Source: Prevotella sp.
Lineage (GTDB): Bacteria > Bacteroidota > Bacteroidia > Bacteroidales > Bacteroidaceae
Direction: 5' to 3'
Assembly (NCBI GenBank): GCA_017474515.1
Contig: JAFVHN010000047.1
Location: forward strand, 1 to 40,105
Length of the DNA: 40,105 bases
The first letter of the stretch is position 1; every line of letters begins with the position of its first letter. The notes beneath the pieces are model-generated. The model ran no database searches. It was not told where the DNA came from and saw only the letters and a program-made list of their open reading frames with translations. Made by a program: the position numbers and the translations under genes. Of this stretch, positions 1 to 8,997 are shown in pieces.

Positions 1-294
1 CCCTAACGATCGTCGCCACGGTGGGCCGTTACCCCGCCGTCCAGCTAATCGTACGCATCCCCATCCGCGGGCGGAACCTTTCGTGCGGCTCAGATGCCCT
101 CTCCGCACAACATCCGGTATTAATCCGACTTTCGCCGGGCTATCCCGGACCCGCGGGCAGGTTGGATACGCGTTACGCACCCGTGCGCCGGTCGCCACCA
201 GGGATGGCAAGCCATCCCAGTGCTGCCCCTCGACTTGCATGTGTTAAGCCTGTAGCTAGCGTTCATCCTGAGCCAGGATCAAACTCTACATTGT
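1..294 (-). rRNA. rrs: 16S ribosomal RNA, 5' portion, cut by the window edge
   Basis: The reverse complement of about 268-287 reads AGAGTTTGATCCTGGCTCAG, the universal sequence near the 5' end of bacterial 16S rRNA. Aligning this with E. coli position 8 puts the mature 5' end near 294. The remaining sequence down to position 1 continues as 16S, including a GGCGGGGTAACGGCCCACC block typical of Bacteroidota. Only about the first 294 nt are in the window; the rest of the rRNA operon lies to the left. Translated reading frames across this stretch are not genes. The exact mature end is inferred from alignment by eye. Confidence 0.97.
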
Positions 295-577
295 ATAATC
301 TCTTCTATTTCGCGGCCTCGTCCAACTCACCCTCCCGGAAAAACGGAACGGGAGGAGGGAGGCCACAGTTGTCTTAAAGAATGTGCGCACCCCGAAACCT
401 TGATACAAAAGCAAAAAGGGCGGGGCAAATAAATAATTGACGGTTCATATCTTCTACCCTGACCAACAACACAAAGGTTGCGGCCATAGCTTCTCGTACT
501 ACCTTTTCTCTCCATGTAAGCCTCTCAAAGATCTCTCTTCTTCGCTGACACGCCGCAAACCGGCGCGAAAGCGGATG
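295..577 (-). other. rRNA operon leader (no gene seen)
   Basis: This is the stretch between the predicted rRNA promoter (578-608) and the 16S 5' end. It should be transcribed as the precursor leader. It contains one clear inverted repeat, CTCCCG...CGGGAG at about 331-353, close to the 16S end, which could belong to the processing stem or an antitermination leader. Small reading frames here show no codon pattern or recognisable protein and are not called. Confidence 0.6.
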
Positions 578-608
578 CAAAGGTACGACAAATTTCCGGA
601 ACACCAAA
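578..608 (-). promoter_or_regulatory. Promoter of the rRNA operon (Bacteroidota type)
   Basis: On the minus strand there is a TTTG box (605-608) followed, after exactly 19 bp, by TACCTTTG (578-585). This matches the Bacteroidota primary sigma consensus TTTG-N19-TAnnTTTG. It points toward the 16S gene and predicts a leader of roughly 275 nt. No other gene start lies downstream before 16S. Confidence 0.75.
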
Positions 609-810
609 AAATTTCAGGGAAAAATTCATCAAAAATGCGAAATTTTCCGTTTTCATGACAAAGGTCAAGACAAAAAAGAGCCAGACACCTTATTATATAT
701 ACGCGGGCGCACATGTGAAAGGCAACGAAGTCACTACATCGGGAACGGGAACGATTGCGACGCCACCGCAACAAAAAGGACAAAAACAAGGGAAAACTGG
801 GGAAAAGATA

Positions 811-842
811 AAAGAGAAGGCGCTTCACAAAAAGGAAACGCC
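811..842 (-). terminator. Likely terminator of lutABC
   Basis: On the minus strand GGCGTTTC (835-842) pairs with GAAGCGCC (819-826), including one G-T pair, around an 8-nt loop, and is followed by TTCTCTTT. It lies about 50 bp after the lutC stop and before the rRNA promoter, where it would insulate the rRNA operon. From here to the promoter (609-810) I see no gene. Confidence 0.6.
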
Positions 843-890
843 CTCCCCTACTCTTCCGTCTGTGAAAAATACGGAGTGATGGCAGATGCG

Positions 891-1475
891 TCAAGGCATC
901 AGAATGACCGTTGCACTCCTTGCAGCCTGCGCCCCCATGACAAGCACCTGCGCGATGTCGGCCGTCTTGGAAGGCCCGCTGATAAAGGTTCCGTAACCAT
1001 AGTCATTGAAGCAGATGCGTTTGTAAGCCTCGTGCATATTATGCACTATTTCCGACTTTTTCAGCAATATGACGAGGTTCTCAGAAATGAAGCAAACGGC
1101 CTTTTCCTCCATAGCCTGCGGAATCCATACGCACGCGTTTTCAGCCACTCCGAACACGCCTTTCACAACTCCCACGTCGGTCCCGTTGAGTGCCTGGGGC
1201 GAGCCGATAGTGTCGGGATTTCGTGTCGCAATGGTTATTTCTGGAAGGTTGCTTGCAATTTCCTTTGCCTCGGGATAGAGTTCCTTTATCAAGTCATTGA
1301 CATCGGTTCCAGGTTCCAGTTCCACCACTTTTCCACCCACATTCTGAGTCATGGAAATGAACTGCACGAGTGGGTCGGGGTATTTTATGGCCTTGATGTC
1401 GGTGAGGTCGGGCATGTCAAACTTTTCGCGTACATTCTTTCTGTACTTGCCCAATATATCTTCTTTTGTGCTCAT
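891..1475 (-). CDS. lutC: LutC-like lactate utilization protein (LUD domain)
   Basis: A LUD-domain protein of about 194 residues, the third gene of a lutABC set. In Bacillus, LutABC oxidises L-lactate to pyruvate through an iron-sulfur complex; LutC is the small subunit without clusters. The C-terminal motif SGPSKTADIAQVLVMGAQAA matches the family's G-P-S-x-T-A-D-I signature. The ending ATVILMP replaces the more usual HVILL-type ending but still fits the fold. I start at the ATG at 1475 (MSTKED); a longer frame beginning at 1490 adds five unlikely residues. It follows lutB by 57 bp on the same strand. The context (lutA, lutB upstream) makes the assignment firm; the true substrate in this organism is inferred. 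Confidence 0.85.
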   Translation of the reverse strand: MSTKEDILGKYRKNVREKFDMPDLTDIKAIKYPDPLVQFISMTQNVGGKVVELEPGTDVNDLIKELYPEAKEIASNLPEITIATRNPDTIGSPQALNGTDVGVVKGVFGVAENACVWIPQAMEEKAVCFISENLVILLKKSEIVHNMHEAYKRICFNDYGYGTFISGPSKTADIAQVLVMGAQAARSATVILMP

Positions 1476-1532
1476 AACTAATGTTTTCAAAGAAATGGTT
1501 AAATCCTTACTTTGCTAAGTTCAGAGAGAGAA

Positions 1533-2903
1533 TTATTTTACTTTTCCCTTTCTCCAGAGTTCCTGGAATGAGTCGGATGGGAATTTCATCATCTTATGTC
1601 CGTCGGCCCAGGGGTTGAGCCCGCAATTCATCAATGCCGATGGCACCCAGTTGGCGAGCGGTGCAAACTTCATGGCGGTGTTATAGATTCCGCTACTTCC
1701 GAAGAGCACCTTCATGCCCTTGCACATCAACTTTTTCTGCTGGTTGGCCGTTCCGAAGTCGTCGAGTTGCTGGCGCCATTGATAGACCTGGTCGCCGAGG
1801 TTGATTTTCACGGGACAAACGGACTGACAGCTGAGGCAGAGCGTACATGCCGACACATTTCCCGAGTGTTTCTCCTTGTTTCGCAACATGCCGAGGTTGA
1901 TGCCGATGGGTCCCGGGATGAAGTAGCTGTAGCTGTATCCTCCCGAGCGCCTGTAAACGGGGCAGGTGTTCATGCATGAACCGCACCTGATGCACTTGAG
2001 CACCTCCCAGTGCTCTGGGTTGGCCACCCATTCGCTCCTTCCGTTGTCCACGAGCACAATGTGCATTTGCTTGGCCGTTGGCCTGGCTTTCCTGAAGTGC
2101 GAGGTATAGGTTGTGGTGGGCTGTCCTGTTCCAGCCCGGCAAAGCATTCTCTGGAAGACGGCCAGGCAGTCGTAGTTGGGAATCACCTTTTCCAGTCCGA
2201 TGGCGGCGATGTGGAGCTTGGGGCACGACGTTGACATGTCGGCATTTCCCTCATTGGTGCAAACCACGATGTCGCCGGTTTCAGCTATTCCGAAGTTGGC
2301 GCCGGTCATGCCGGCATCGGCCGTAAGAAATTCATTGCGCAGGCTGAGCCTTGCCATGTAGGTCAGGTAGGTGGGGTCGTGGTTTCCCGGCTCCGTGCCG
2401 AGCTTCTCCTCAAAGAGTTCGCCCACGTCATCGTGGTTGAGGTGAATGGCTGGCATGACGATGTGGCTTGGTGCCTGCCCTTTCAGCTGGATGATGCGCT
2501 CTCCGAGGTCGGTTTCCACCACCTCGATGCCTTTCGCCTGCAGATAGGGGTTCATTTCACATTCCTCGGTGAGCATCGACTTCGACTTTACGATTTTCTT
2601 CACGTCGTTGTCTTTCAATATGCCATATACGATTTCGTTGAACTCGGCGGCATCCTTTGCCCAGTGCACGATGCATCCGTTTTTCTCGGCATTCGTGGCA
2701 AACTTGTCGAGATATTCGTCGAGGTGGGTGATGGTATGGCGTTTTATGGCGCTGGCTTTTTCCCTGAGCTGCTCCCACTCCTCCAGGCCATAGGCCATTT
2801 TGTCGCGCTTGGAGCGTACCGACCAGAAAGTGGCATCGTGCCACTCGGCATATTTGGCGTTTTTCAGGAACTCTTTTGCTGCGTTGCTATGTGCTGTACT
2901 CAT
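1533..2903 (-). CDS. lutB: LutB, iron-sulfur lactate utilization protein
   Basis: A 456-residue protein with an N-terminal LUD domain (roughly residues 70-290) and a C-terminal ferredoxin-like part with two cysteine clusters. These are CIRCGSCMNTCPVYRR (about residue 305) and CTLCLSCQSVCPV (about residue 352), both typical [4Fe-4S] ligands (CxxCxxCxxxCP). It is expected to pass electrons from lactate oxidation within the LutABC complex at the cytoplasmic side of the membrane. Its length matches the family (about 460-475). It sits between lutA (72 bp upstream) and lutC, all on the minus strand, so the three are probably one transcript. No damage is seen. Confidence 0.92.
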   Translation of the reverse strand: MSTAHSNAAKEFLKNAKYAEWHDATFWSVRSKRDKMAYGLEEWEQLREKASAIKRHTITHLDEYLDKFATNAEKNGCIVHWAKDAAEFNEIVYGILKDNDVKKIVKSKSMLTEECEMNPYLQAKGIEVVETDLGERIIQLKGQAPSHIVMPAIHLNHDDVGELFEEKLGTEPGNHDPTYLTYMARLSLRNEFLTADAGMTGANFGIAETGDIVVCTNEGNADMSTSCPKLHIAAIGLEKVIPNYDCLAVFQRMLCRAGTGQPTTTYTSHFRKARPTAKQMHIVLVDNGRSEWVANPEHWEVLKCIRCGSCMNTCPVYRRSGGYSYSYFIPGPIGINLGMLRNKEKHSGNVSACTLCLSCQSVCPVKINLGDQVYQWRQQLDDFGTANQQKKLMCKGMKVLFGSSGIYNTAMKFAPLANWVPSALMNCGLNPWADGHKMMKFPSDSFQELWRKGKVK

Positions 2904-2975
2904 ATTGCTTAAACATTGAAAATGAAAATGTTGGAAAAAAATTGAAAAGGCCGGCCCTTTTCAGGCCGCCGTCAA

Positions 2976-3713
2976 TCAGATGCCTTCGGCAAGGATTTCT
3001 ACCACATGCTTGAACTTCATATTGACGCCCTGCTTTTCGGCGATGCCGGCCATGTGCATGAGGCACGAGCAGTCGGGCCCGGTGATATACTCCGCCCCGG
3101 TGTCGGTATGCCTTTTCAGCTTGTTCTTTCCCATCTGCTCGCTCACGGCGGTTTCCTCTACCGAGAACATTCCTCCGAAGCCGCAGCATTCGTCGGCCCT
3201 GTCGGGTTCCACCACCTCGATACCTTCTTTCATTTCAAGCAGTTCGCGGATTTTGTTGAATGGTTTCTCATGGAGTTCTGATGGGGTGCTGAGCCCGAGT
3301 TCGCGCACACCGTGGCACGAATTGTGAAGGCTCACCTTGTGAGGGAATTTTCCGGGCAGCTGCTTCACCTTGAGCACATCGTGGAGAAATTCCACCACGT
3401 CCATGGCTTTTTCCGCCGTTTCGCATTTTGTCTTTCCTTTCAGCAGTCGGGGATAGTTCACACGGATGAACGCCGTGCAGCTCACGCTCGGTGCCACCAC
3501 ATAGTCGTACTTTTTGAATTTGTCCTCGAATTTCTCAGCCAGGGGCACGGCCATTTTTTCAAATCCGGCATTACCCATAGGCTGTCCACAACACGTCTGA
3601 TTGAGCGGGTATTCCACATCGACACCCAGGCTCTTCAGCAACTTGTATGTTGCCACGCCGACCTGCGGGTACACGGCGTCAACATAACAGGGAATAAAAA
3701 GACCTATTTTCAT
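2976..3713 (-). CDS. lutA: LutA, cysteine-rich (CCG) lactate utilization protein
   Basis: A 245-residue protein with two CCG (cysteine-rich) modules. The first has Cys9 in FIPCY and the pair in NQTCCGQPMGNAGF; the second has SLHNSCHGVRELG and DECCGFGGMFSVEE. This motif set binds a heterodisulfide-reductase-like iron-sulfur cluster and is shared by LutA/YkgE and GlpC-type oxidoreductases. Together with lutB and lutC it should oxidise L-lactate. It is the first gene of the minus-strand operon, with a good promoter 50-85 bp upstream. Length agrees with LutA (about 240). An alternative name is YkgE; the function is the same. Confidence 0.92.
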   Translation of the reverse strand: MKIGLFIPCYVDAVYPQVGVATYKLLKSLGVDVEYPLNQTCCGQPMGNAGFEKMAVPLAEKFEDKFKKYDYVVAPSVSCTAFIRVNYPRLLKGKTKCETAEKAMDVVEFLHDVLKVKQLPGKFPHKVSLHNSCHGVRELGLSTPSELHEKPFNKIRELLEMKEGIEVVEPDRADECCGFGGMFSVEETAVSEQMGKNKLKRHTDTGAEYITGPDCSCLMHMAGIAEKQGVNMKFKHVVEILAEGI

Positions 3714-3766
3714 GTGTTATTATATAAGGATTGTTTAATAGATTTCAGCGATTGAGATAATCTTTG

Positions 3767-3797
3767 CAAATATACGAAAAAAAAGTAAATATACAAG
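3767..3797 (-). promoter_or_regulatory. Promoter of lutABC
   Basis: The minus strand reads CTTG (3794-3797), 19 bp, then TATATTTG (3767-3774), which fits TTTG-N19-TAnnTTTG with one mismatch in the -33 box. It lies about 54 bp upstream of the lutA start. Confidence 0.6.
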
Positions 3798-3957
3798 TAA
3801 AATGCGGAAAAGTTTTTTATTTACGGGCATTTTTCCCGTTTTTCCGCCATTTTGCTCCCCCTGGGCAACCAAAGATGACGGGAAAAGCGTTTTTTTTGAC
3901 CGTTGAAAGACCCAAAGAATGTGCCCGAAACAGCGGATAGCAGAGGGGATAAAAATT

Positions 3958-4163
3958 TTGAAAAATCTTGACAAAATCCGGTCGTTTGGGGATATTTTTA
4001 TAAAGTATTGAAAATCAACAACTTGAAAAACCGTCGGAGTTTGACCGCAAATTGAGGGGAGAGATTTGCCAATTCTCTCCCCTCAATTTGCCAAATTTCT
4101 CCTTGAGATTTGCGGTCAAACATTGGTCAGGGCATAAAATTTTATGAATTATTTTGACAAACA
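3958..4163 (+). repeat. Dispersed 205-bp palindromic element, copy 1
   Basis: First of five copies of an intergenic element with a fixed plan. Left terminal repeat TTGAAAAATCTTGACAAAAT (3958-3977). Small palindrome TTGAAAATCAA, then 20 bp, then the 83-bp core (4039-4121) starting GTTTGACCGCAAAT and ending with its reverse complement. Then a 22-bp gap and the right terminal repeat (4144-4163, ATGAATTATTTTGACAAACA, the most diverged end). This copy has one extra base in its left half (206 bp). Its loop holds two 22-bp direct repeats with TTTGCCAA. It lies between the divergent lutA and cotH and ends 26 bp before the cotH -7 box. Function unknown. Confidence 0.9.
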
Positions 4164-4189
4164 TTTCCATTCGTTCGGAACAAAAAGCG

Positions 4190-4197
4190 TAACTTTG
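4190..4197 (+). promoter_or_regulatory. Putative -7 box of cotH
   Basis: TAACTTTG matches TAnnTTTG and lies 25 bp before the ATG at 4223. No good TTTG -33 box at 19 bp is present; TTTC (4164-4167) is 22 bp upstream. The right end of repeat copy 1 sits immediately before it. Confidence 0.5.
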
Positions 4198-4222
4198 CAG
4201 CACTGAATTGACAATTGTGAAA

Positions 4223-6700
4223 ATGAGTAATATTCGTCCCTTAAAATTCCTCTTCCCGACAATGAGTATGAAGAGCACCCTGCTGGTTGCGAGCCTTGCC
4301 TTTTTTTGTGCAAAACAAGCCCGCGGTCAGCTGATTATCAACGAGTTGATGCAGTCTAACGTGGATTGCATCATGGATGACCTGAACGAATTTCCCGACT
4401 CGTGGGTGGAGCTTTATAACGCCGGCGATGCCTCGGTCAATCTCAACCAGTACAGCATTGCCGTGGAAAACGCGGCCTCGAAAGCGTGGAAACTGCCGTC
4501 GAGGACCATTTCGCCGGGGCAATTCGTAGTGGTGTATTGCGATAAGGAGGCGAAGGACCTGCACACGGACTTTAAGCTGGAGTCGGGCAAAGGGGGCAGC
4601 ATTTTCCTGTTTCGCGACGGCACCGTGGCCGACTATCTGGAAAACATGGCCAAACAGCCGGCGCCCAACATAGCCTACGGGCGGCAGACCGACGGCTCCA
4701 CAACGTGGGGCTATCAGCAAACGCCCACGCCGGGAACTCAGAATTGCGGCGAAATATGCCAGCGCGTTTTGGGCGACCCCGTGTTCAGCGAGACGGGGAA
4801 GGTCATTTCCGACAACCGGGTCTTCGACCTCTCGCTCCTGTTGCCCGAGGACGCACCCGAAGGAGCCGAGATACGGGTGACCATGAACGGAAGCGAGCCT
4901 ACGGAGAGCAGCCTGAAATACCTGGCTCCGCTTAGAATCAACAGCTCGCGAATCGTGAAGGCCAAGATATTTTGCAAAGGGTGGCTCTCGCCGCCGGCCG
5001 TCACGCAGTCGTACATTTATTTCCCGCGTGAACTTACGTTGCCCGTCATCTCGATTGCCATTGACAACCGCTACCTGAACGACTCGAAAATCGGCATCTA
5101 CGTGGAGGGAAACTACGAGAATGGAAAGAAAAACTACCAGTTCAACTGGCGCCGGCCCATGAACTTTGAGTATTTTGAAACGGCCGAAACGAGCAGCATC
5201 CTCAACCAGCTTTGCGAAACGCGCGTTCAGGGAGGGGCGTCGAGGGATGCCAAACTGAAATCCCTCATCGTCTATGCAAACAAACGGTTTGGCAAGAAGC
5301 GGCTGAAATATGAGTTCTTCCCCGACCAGCGGCCAGGCCAGGACAACTTCAAGTCGCTGTTGCTGAGAAATGCCGGCAACGACTTCGATTACCTTTACAT
5401 GCGCGATGCCGTCATACAGCGCACCATGTCCAGCCATACCGACCTGGACTGGCAGGCGTGGCGGCCCGCCATCGTGTTCATCAACGGCACCTACAAGGGC
5501 ATTCTCAACATCAGGGAACGGAGCACCGCCGACAACATCTTCACCAACTACGACGAACTGGAAGACATCGACATGATAGAAAACTGGTGGGAAGTGAAAG
5601 AAGGCGACAACGTGAATTTCAAGCAGTTCCAGGATTTCTATGCCGAACACGGGCACACGCTCGCCGAATACAGCCAGTGGATGGACTGGGAGGAATACAT
5701 CAACCTGATGGTGATGAACCTTTACTACAACAACCAGGATTTCCCCGGCAACAACATTGTGATGTGGCGGCCCCGCAGTGCCGGCGGTCGGTGGCGTTTC
5801 GTGGCCAAGGACACCGACTTCGGACTGGGGCTTTACGGCTCGCCCGCCAACTACAAGACCATCGACTGGCTCTACAATCCCGACTACGATAGCGGCCGCA
5901 ACTGGGCCAACCACTGGGAGCACACGCGCCTTTTCCGCCGGATGATGGAGGACGGCGACTTCGCACGCGAGTTCATAGACCGCGCGGCCATATACATGGG
6001 CGACTTTATGAACGAAAGGGGCACAAGGGCCGTCTGGGACCCCATGTACGAGATGATCAGGGAGGAGTATCCCTTCCACCGCGAACTTATCAACAAATGG
6101 TGGCCCAACTACAACGAAGAACTGAACAGCGCCAGGAACTGGCTATCGCAACGAACAGATTATTTCTACAAACAACTGGCCGACTATTATCATCTGGGAA
6201 CACCTTCACGGCTGATTATCAACATGCCCGAACAAAACTCCGATGTCTTTTTCAACGGCGTGAAACTGAGCACCGGGCACTTCGACGGGAAGTTCTTCAG
6301 CCAGCGCAACGTCACCCTGACTTGTACGCCGAAAGAAGGTTATGAGACCACTGGATGGCGCGTAACATTGGTGGGCAACAATGGCGTGGTTACAAATCAG
6401 GAAATCAGCGGCGCGGTCTATTCCTTTACCATGCCCCAATGCAACAACTACGTCGTCGTACCGATTATCGGCGAGACCGACGGCATCAGGCAAAACACCG
6501 TGCCGTCGTGGAGATGGCACCGCGAGGGAGAAAGGCTTGTGGTGGAAAATGTCGGCAAGGGCGTGCTTCTAGTACTCTATGACCTGCGCGGCGTGGAACT
6601 GTTCAGGACGAGGGCCGACGGCGAAACCGTGCAAATGCCCATGAAGGGGCATGGCGTATATTTGCTGAAAGTGGGCGACAAAACGGTCAAAGTGCAGTAA
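4223..6700 (+). CDS. Secreted CotH family protein with lamin-tail domain and possible type IX tail
   Basis: About 825 residues. A signal peptide (hydrophobic LLVASLAFFCA, cleavage near ARG-Q) is followed by a lamin-tail domain (about 36-165, starting QLIINELMQSN). Then comes a CotH domain (about 255-600, with LPVISIAIDN, VQGGASRDAKLKS, LLLRNAGNDFDY, YKGILNIRER). CotH proteins are related to protein kinases; in Bacillus CotH phosphorylates a spore coat protein, but the role of secreted Bacteroidota versions is not known to me. The last about 65 residues (VLYDLRGVELFR...GVYLLKVGDKTVKV) resemble a type IX secretion sorting domain, so export to the surface is likely. Start chosen at ATG 4223; ATG 4262 or 4268 would also leave a good signal peptide. 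It is a single-gene unit, convergent with rho. Confidence 0.88.
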   Translation: MSNIRPLKFLFPTMSMKSTLLVASLAFFCAKQARGQLIINELMQSNVDCIMDDLNEFPDSWVELYNAGDASVNLNQYSIAVENAASKAWKLPSRTISPGQFVVVYCDKEAKDLHTDFKLESGKGGSIFLFRDGTVADYLENMAKQPAPNIAYGRQTDGSTTWGYQQTPTPGTQNCGEICQRVLGDPVFSETGKVISDNRVFDLSLLLPEDAPEGAEIRVTMNGSEPTESSLKYLAPLRINSSRIVKAKIFCKGWLSPPAVTQSYIYFPRELTLPVISIAIDNRYLNDSKIGIYVEGNYENGKKNYQFNWRRPMNFEYFETAETSSILNQLCETRVQGGASRDAKLKSLIVYANKRFGKKRLKYEFFPDQRPGQDNFKSLLLRNAGNDFDYLYMRDAVIQRTMSSHTDLDWQAWRPAIVFINGTYKGILNIRERSTADNIFTNYDELEDIDMIENWWEVKEGDNVNFKQFQDFYAEHGHTLAEYSQWMDWEEYINLMVMNLYYNNQDFPGNNIVMWRPRSAGGRWRFVAKDTDFGLGLYGSPANYKTIDWLYNPDYDSGRNWANHWEHTRLFRRMMEDGDFAREFIDRAAIYMGDFMNERGTRAVWDPMYEMIREEYPFHRELINKWWPNYNEELNSARNWLSQRTDYFYKQLADYYHLGTPSRLIINMPEQNSDVFFNGVKLSTGHFDGKFFSQRNVTLTCTPKEGYETTGWRVTLVGNNGVVTNQEISGAVYSFTMPQCNNYVVVPIIGETDGIRQNTVPSWRWHREGERLVVENVGKGVLLVLYDLRGVELFRTRADGETVQMPMKGHGVYLLKVGDKTVKVQ

Positions 6701-6710
6701 ACCATACGAC

Positions 6711-6766
6711 AAGACGAAGGATGGCTGCCTCGCGGAACAATTCCGGCGGCAGCCATCCTTCGTCTT
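6711..6766. terminator. Bidirectional terminator between cotH and rho
   Basis: A perfect 19-bp stem, AAGACGAAGGATGGCTGCC (6711-6729) with its reverse complement (6748-6766), encloses an 18-nt loop that can itself pair (GGAA/TTCC). It begins 10 bp after the cotH stop and ends 20 bp before the rho stop. A short T-run follows on the plus strand (CTTTTAG). Its place between convergent genes suits termination in both directions. Confidence 0.85.
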
Positions 6767-6785
6767 TTAGTATGGAGAAAAAGTA

Positions 6786-8741
6786 TCAGGAGTTCATTGC
6801 AAGAAGGAACTCCTCGTTGTTGCGTGTACGCTCCATGGAGGCATGGATGGTGTTCATGGCCTCGATGGGGTTCATGTCGGCAATGAATTTTCTCAGAATC
6901 CACATGCGGTCGAGCGTGGTCTTGTCTTGCAACAGATCGTCGCGGCGTGTGCTCGATGCCACCAGGTTGACGGCAGGGAAGATGCGCTTGTTGCTCAGAG
7001 AGCGGTCGAGTTGCAATTCCATGTTTCCCGTTCCCTTGAATTCCTCGAAGATGACCTCGTCCATTTTGGAGCCGGTGTCGATAAGCGCCGTAGCGATGAT
7101 GGTGAGCGAACCGCCATCCTCAATGTTTCGTGCTGCACCGAAGAAGCGCTTGGGCTTCTGAAGAGCATTGGCGTCAACACCGCCGGTGAGCACCTTTCCG
7201 CTGGCCGGGGCCACGGTGTTGTAGGCACGTGCCAGGCGCGTGATGCTGTCGAGGAAAATAACGACGTCGTGACCACATTCCACCAATCGCTTGGCCTTTT
7301 CGAGCACAATGCCGGCAATCTTTACATGGCGCTCTGCCGGTTCGTCGAATGTTGAGGCAATGACTTCCGCGTTCACGGTGCGGGCCATGTCGGTGACTTC
7401 CTCGGGACGTTCGTCAATAAGCAGCATCATCAAGTAAGCCTCGGGATGGTTGGCGGCAATGGCATTGGCAACGTCCTTCATGAGAATGGTCTTACCCGTC
7501 TTGGGCTGGGCAACGATGAGTGCGCGCTGGCCTTTTCCGATAGGAGCGAAAAGGTCCACGATTCTTGTAGAAAGGTTGGTGGTGGAAGCGTCGCCGCAAA
7601 GCATGTATTTCTCATCGGGGAAAAGCGGCGTGAGGTGTTCAAAGGGCACGCGGTCGCGAATTTCCGACGGGTCGCGCCCGTTGATTTTCTCCACACTTGT
7701 CAACGGGAAATACTTCTCGCCGTCGTGTGGCGGCCTGACATGGCAAAGCACCACGTCGCCCGTCTTGAGACCGTATTTCTTAATTTGTTGAACGGAGATA
7801 TAAACATCGTCGGGACTGGAAAGATAGTTATAGTCGCTGGACCGCAGGAAACCATAACCGTCGGGCATCACTTCAAGCACGCCGTTGGCCGTTATGATGT
7901 CGTTGAAGTCGAATTTCTCAACAACAGGGGCCGGCGTTTGTGGAATGAACACAGGCTGCGGCTGCTCTATGGGCGTGGTGGGATTGTCGAACATGTCGTA
8001 GTTGGGCAAAACGGACTGGTCCTCAATGGGAAGGTCATACATCACGATGAAGTCGGTGCCGTCGGCCGGATCGTCTTCCCAAACGCCCACATGGTCGGCG
8101 CCATCATCCTGAATATTGTCTTCCCTGACATTGTGGGCCTGCACTTTTGCCTGCAACTGCGCAATCAGATCGGCAGCTTCCGGAGTATCGTCGTTGCTTC
8201 CTCTTGCACCCCACTCTGCCTCGGGCACAAATTCCGTCATACCTTCTTCCGTTGCCACGGGATCGGGTTCCTCAACCGGTGCAGCCACTTCTTCAGCAGG
8301 GACTTTCTCTTCGGCAGCGCCATTCTCCTTGGCACGCTTTTCCTCCTCTGCGGCGGCGATGGCTGCCAGTTCTGCTTTCGACTTCCTGCCCCTTTTCTTT
8401 GGAGCAGGAGCAGGAACCTCCTCAACGGGAGCGGGCTCCGGCTCTGGAATTTCCTTAAACAAAGGAGCGGGTTCTGCCGTGGGCTTGTTCTTCTTCAGGT
8501 CGAAGTTTTCACCGTCTTTTCCGCTTACGGAATACACGCGGTCGGTATCTTTCTTCACGATTCTTGTGCGCTTACGCTTGGCGGGTTGTACGTTTTGGCT
8601 GCCCGACAAGGCCTGCTGGTCAAGAATCTGATATACTATGGTCTCGATGTCGGCTTTGGGGTCGATGGTTACGTTCAATTCCTTGGCAATATCTTCCAAC
8701 TGGGAGATATTCATTGCAATTAAATCTTCTTTAATATACAT
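6786..8741 (-). CDS. rho: Transcription termination factor Rho with long disordered insert
   Basis: A 651-residue Rho, against 419 in E. coli. A short N-terminal helical domain ([15 protein letters not shown]) is followed by about 220 residues rich in Glu, Pro, Ala and Lys (roughly 50-275) that look disordered. The RNA-binding cold-shock-like domain comes next (from about 283; [15 protein letters not shown]). The ATPase domain has the P-loop QPKTGKT (about 411-417) and the ring motifs [15 protein letters not shown] and [16 protein letters not shown]. Rho is a hexameric RNA helicase that ends transcription. The N-terminal insert is typical of Bacteroidota; for Bacteroides thetaiotaomicron Rho it has been linked to condensate formation. 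Start taken at 8741; ATG 8714 (MNISQLED) is a good alternative. It is a monocistron with a leader of roughly 120 nt. Confidence 0.97.
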   Translation of the reverse strand: MYIKEDLIAMNISQLEDIAKELNVTIDPKADIETIVYQILDQQALSGSQNVQPAKRKRTRIVKKDTDRVYSVSGKDGENFDLKKNKPTAEPAPLFKEIPEPEPAPVEEVPAPAPKKRGRKSKAELAAIAAAEEEKRAKENGAAEEKVPAEEVAAPVEEPDPVATEEGMTEFVPEAEWGARGSNDDTPEAADLIAQLQAKVQAHNVREDNIQDDGADHVGVWEDDPADGTDFIVMYDLPIEDQSVLPNYDMFDNPTTPIEQPQPVFIPQTPAPVVEKFDFNDIITANGVLEVMPDGYGFLRSSDYNYLSSPDDVYISVQQIKKYGLKTGDVVLCHVRPPHDGEKYFPLTSVEKINGRDPSEIRDRVPFEHLTPLFPDEKYMLCGDASTTNLSTRIVDLFAPIGKGQRALIVAQPKTGKTILMKDVANAIAANHPEAYLMMLLIDERPEEVTDMARTVNAEVIASTFDEPAERHVKIAGIVLEKAKRLVECGHDVVIFLDSITRLARAYNTVAPASGKVLTGGVDANALQKPKRFFGAARNIEDGGSLTIIATALIDTGSKMDEVIFEEFKGTGNMELQLDRSLSNKRIFPAVNLVASSTRRDDLLQDKTTLDRMWILRKFIADMNPIEAMNTIHASMERTRNNEEFLLAMNS

Positions 8742-8868
8742 AAACTGTTAACAGGGATAAATCCTTTGAAAAATTGATGTTGAGATGAAAATGTTTCGCG
8801 GATGGAAACGGGGATTGAAAAAAAGCGTGGACTATATGAAAATACCACCACTGCTGCTTTTTCGGGTG

Positions 8869-8899
8869 CAAAGGTACAAATAAACGGGTTAACCGCAAA
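8869..8899 (-). promoter_or_regulatory. Promoter of rho
   Basis: The minus strand carries TTTG (8896-8899), exactly 19 bp, then TACCTTTG (8869-8876), a full match to the Bacteroidota consensus. It predicts a leader of roughly 120 nt before rho, long enough for autoregulation by Rho-dependent attenuation; that last point is inference. Confidence 0.75.
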
Positions 8900-8997
8900 G
8901 GAAAAAACGATTTTTTTACCTCGTTGCGTTTATTTTTTGATTTTAGAAAAGACGAATAAAGGCACGAAAAGGGGCAAAGCAACGCGGAAAGGCTTTT

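Noticed and set aside
295-890. Small open frames upstream of 16S
   Set aside because: They overlap the rRNA leader, promoter and lut terminator and show no protein features.
4241-6079. 612-codon open frame on the minus strand
   Set aside because: It lies wholly opposite cotH, which has clear domains; its Val/His-rich translation is typical of an antisense shadow in GC-rich codons.
7446-8723. 425-codon open frame on the plus strand
   Set aside because: Antisense shadow of rho; low-complexity translation.
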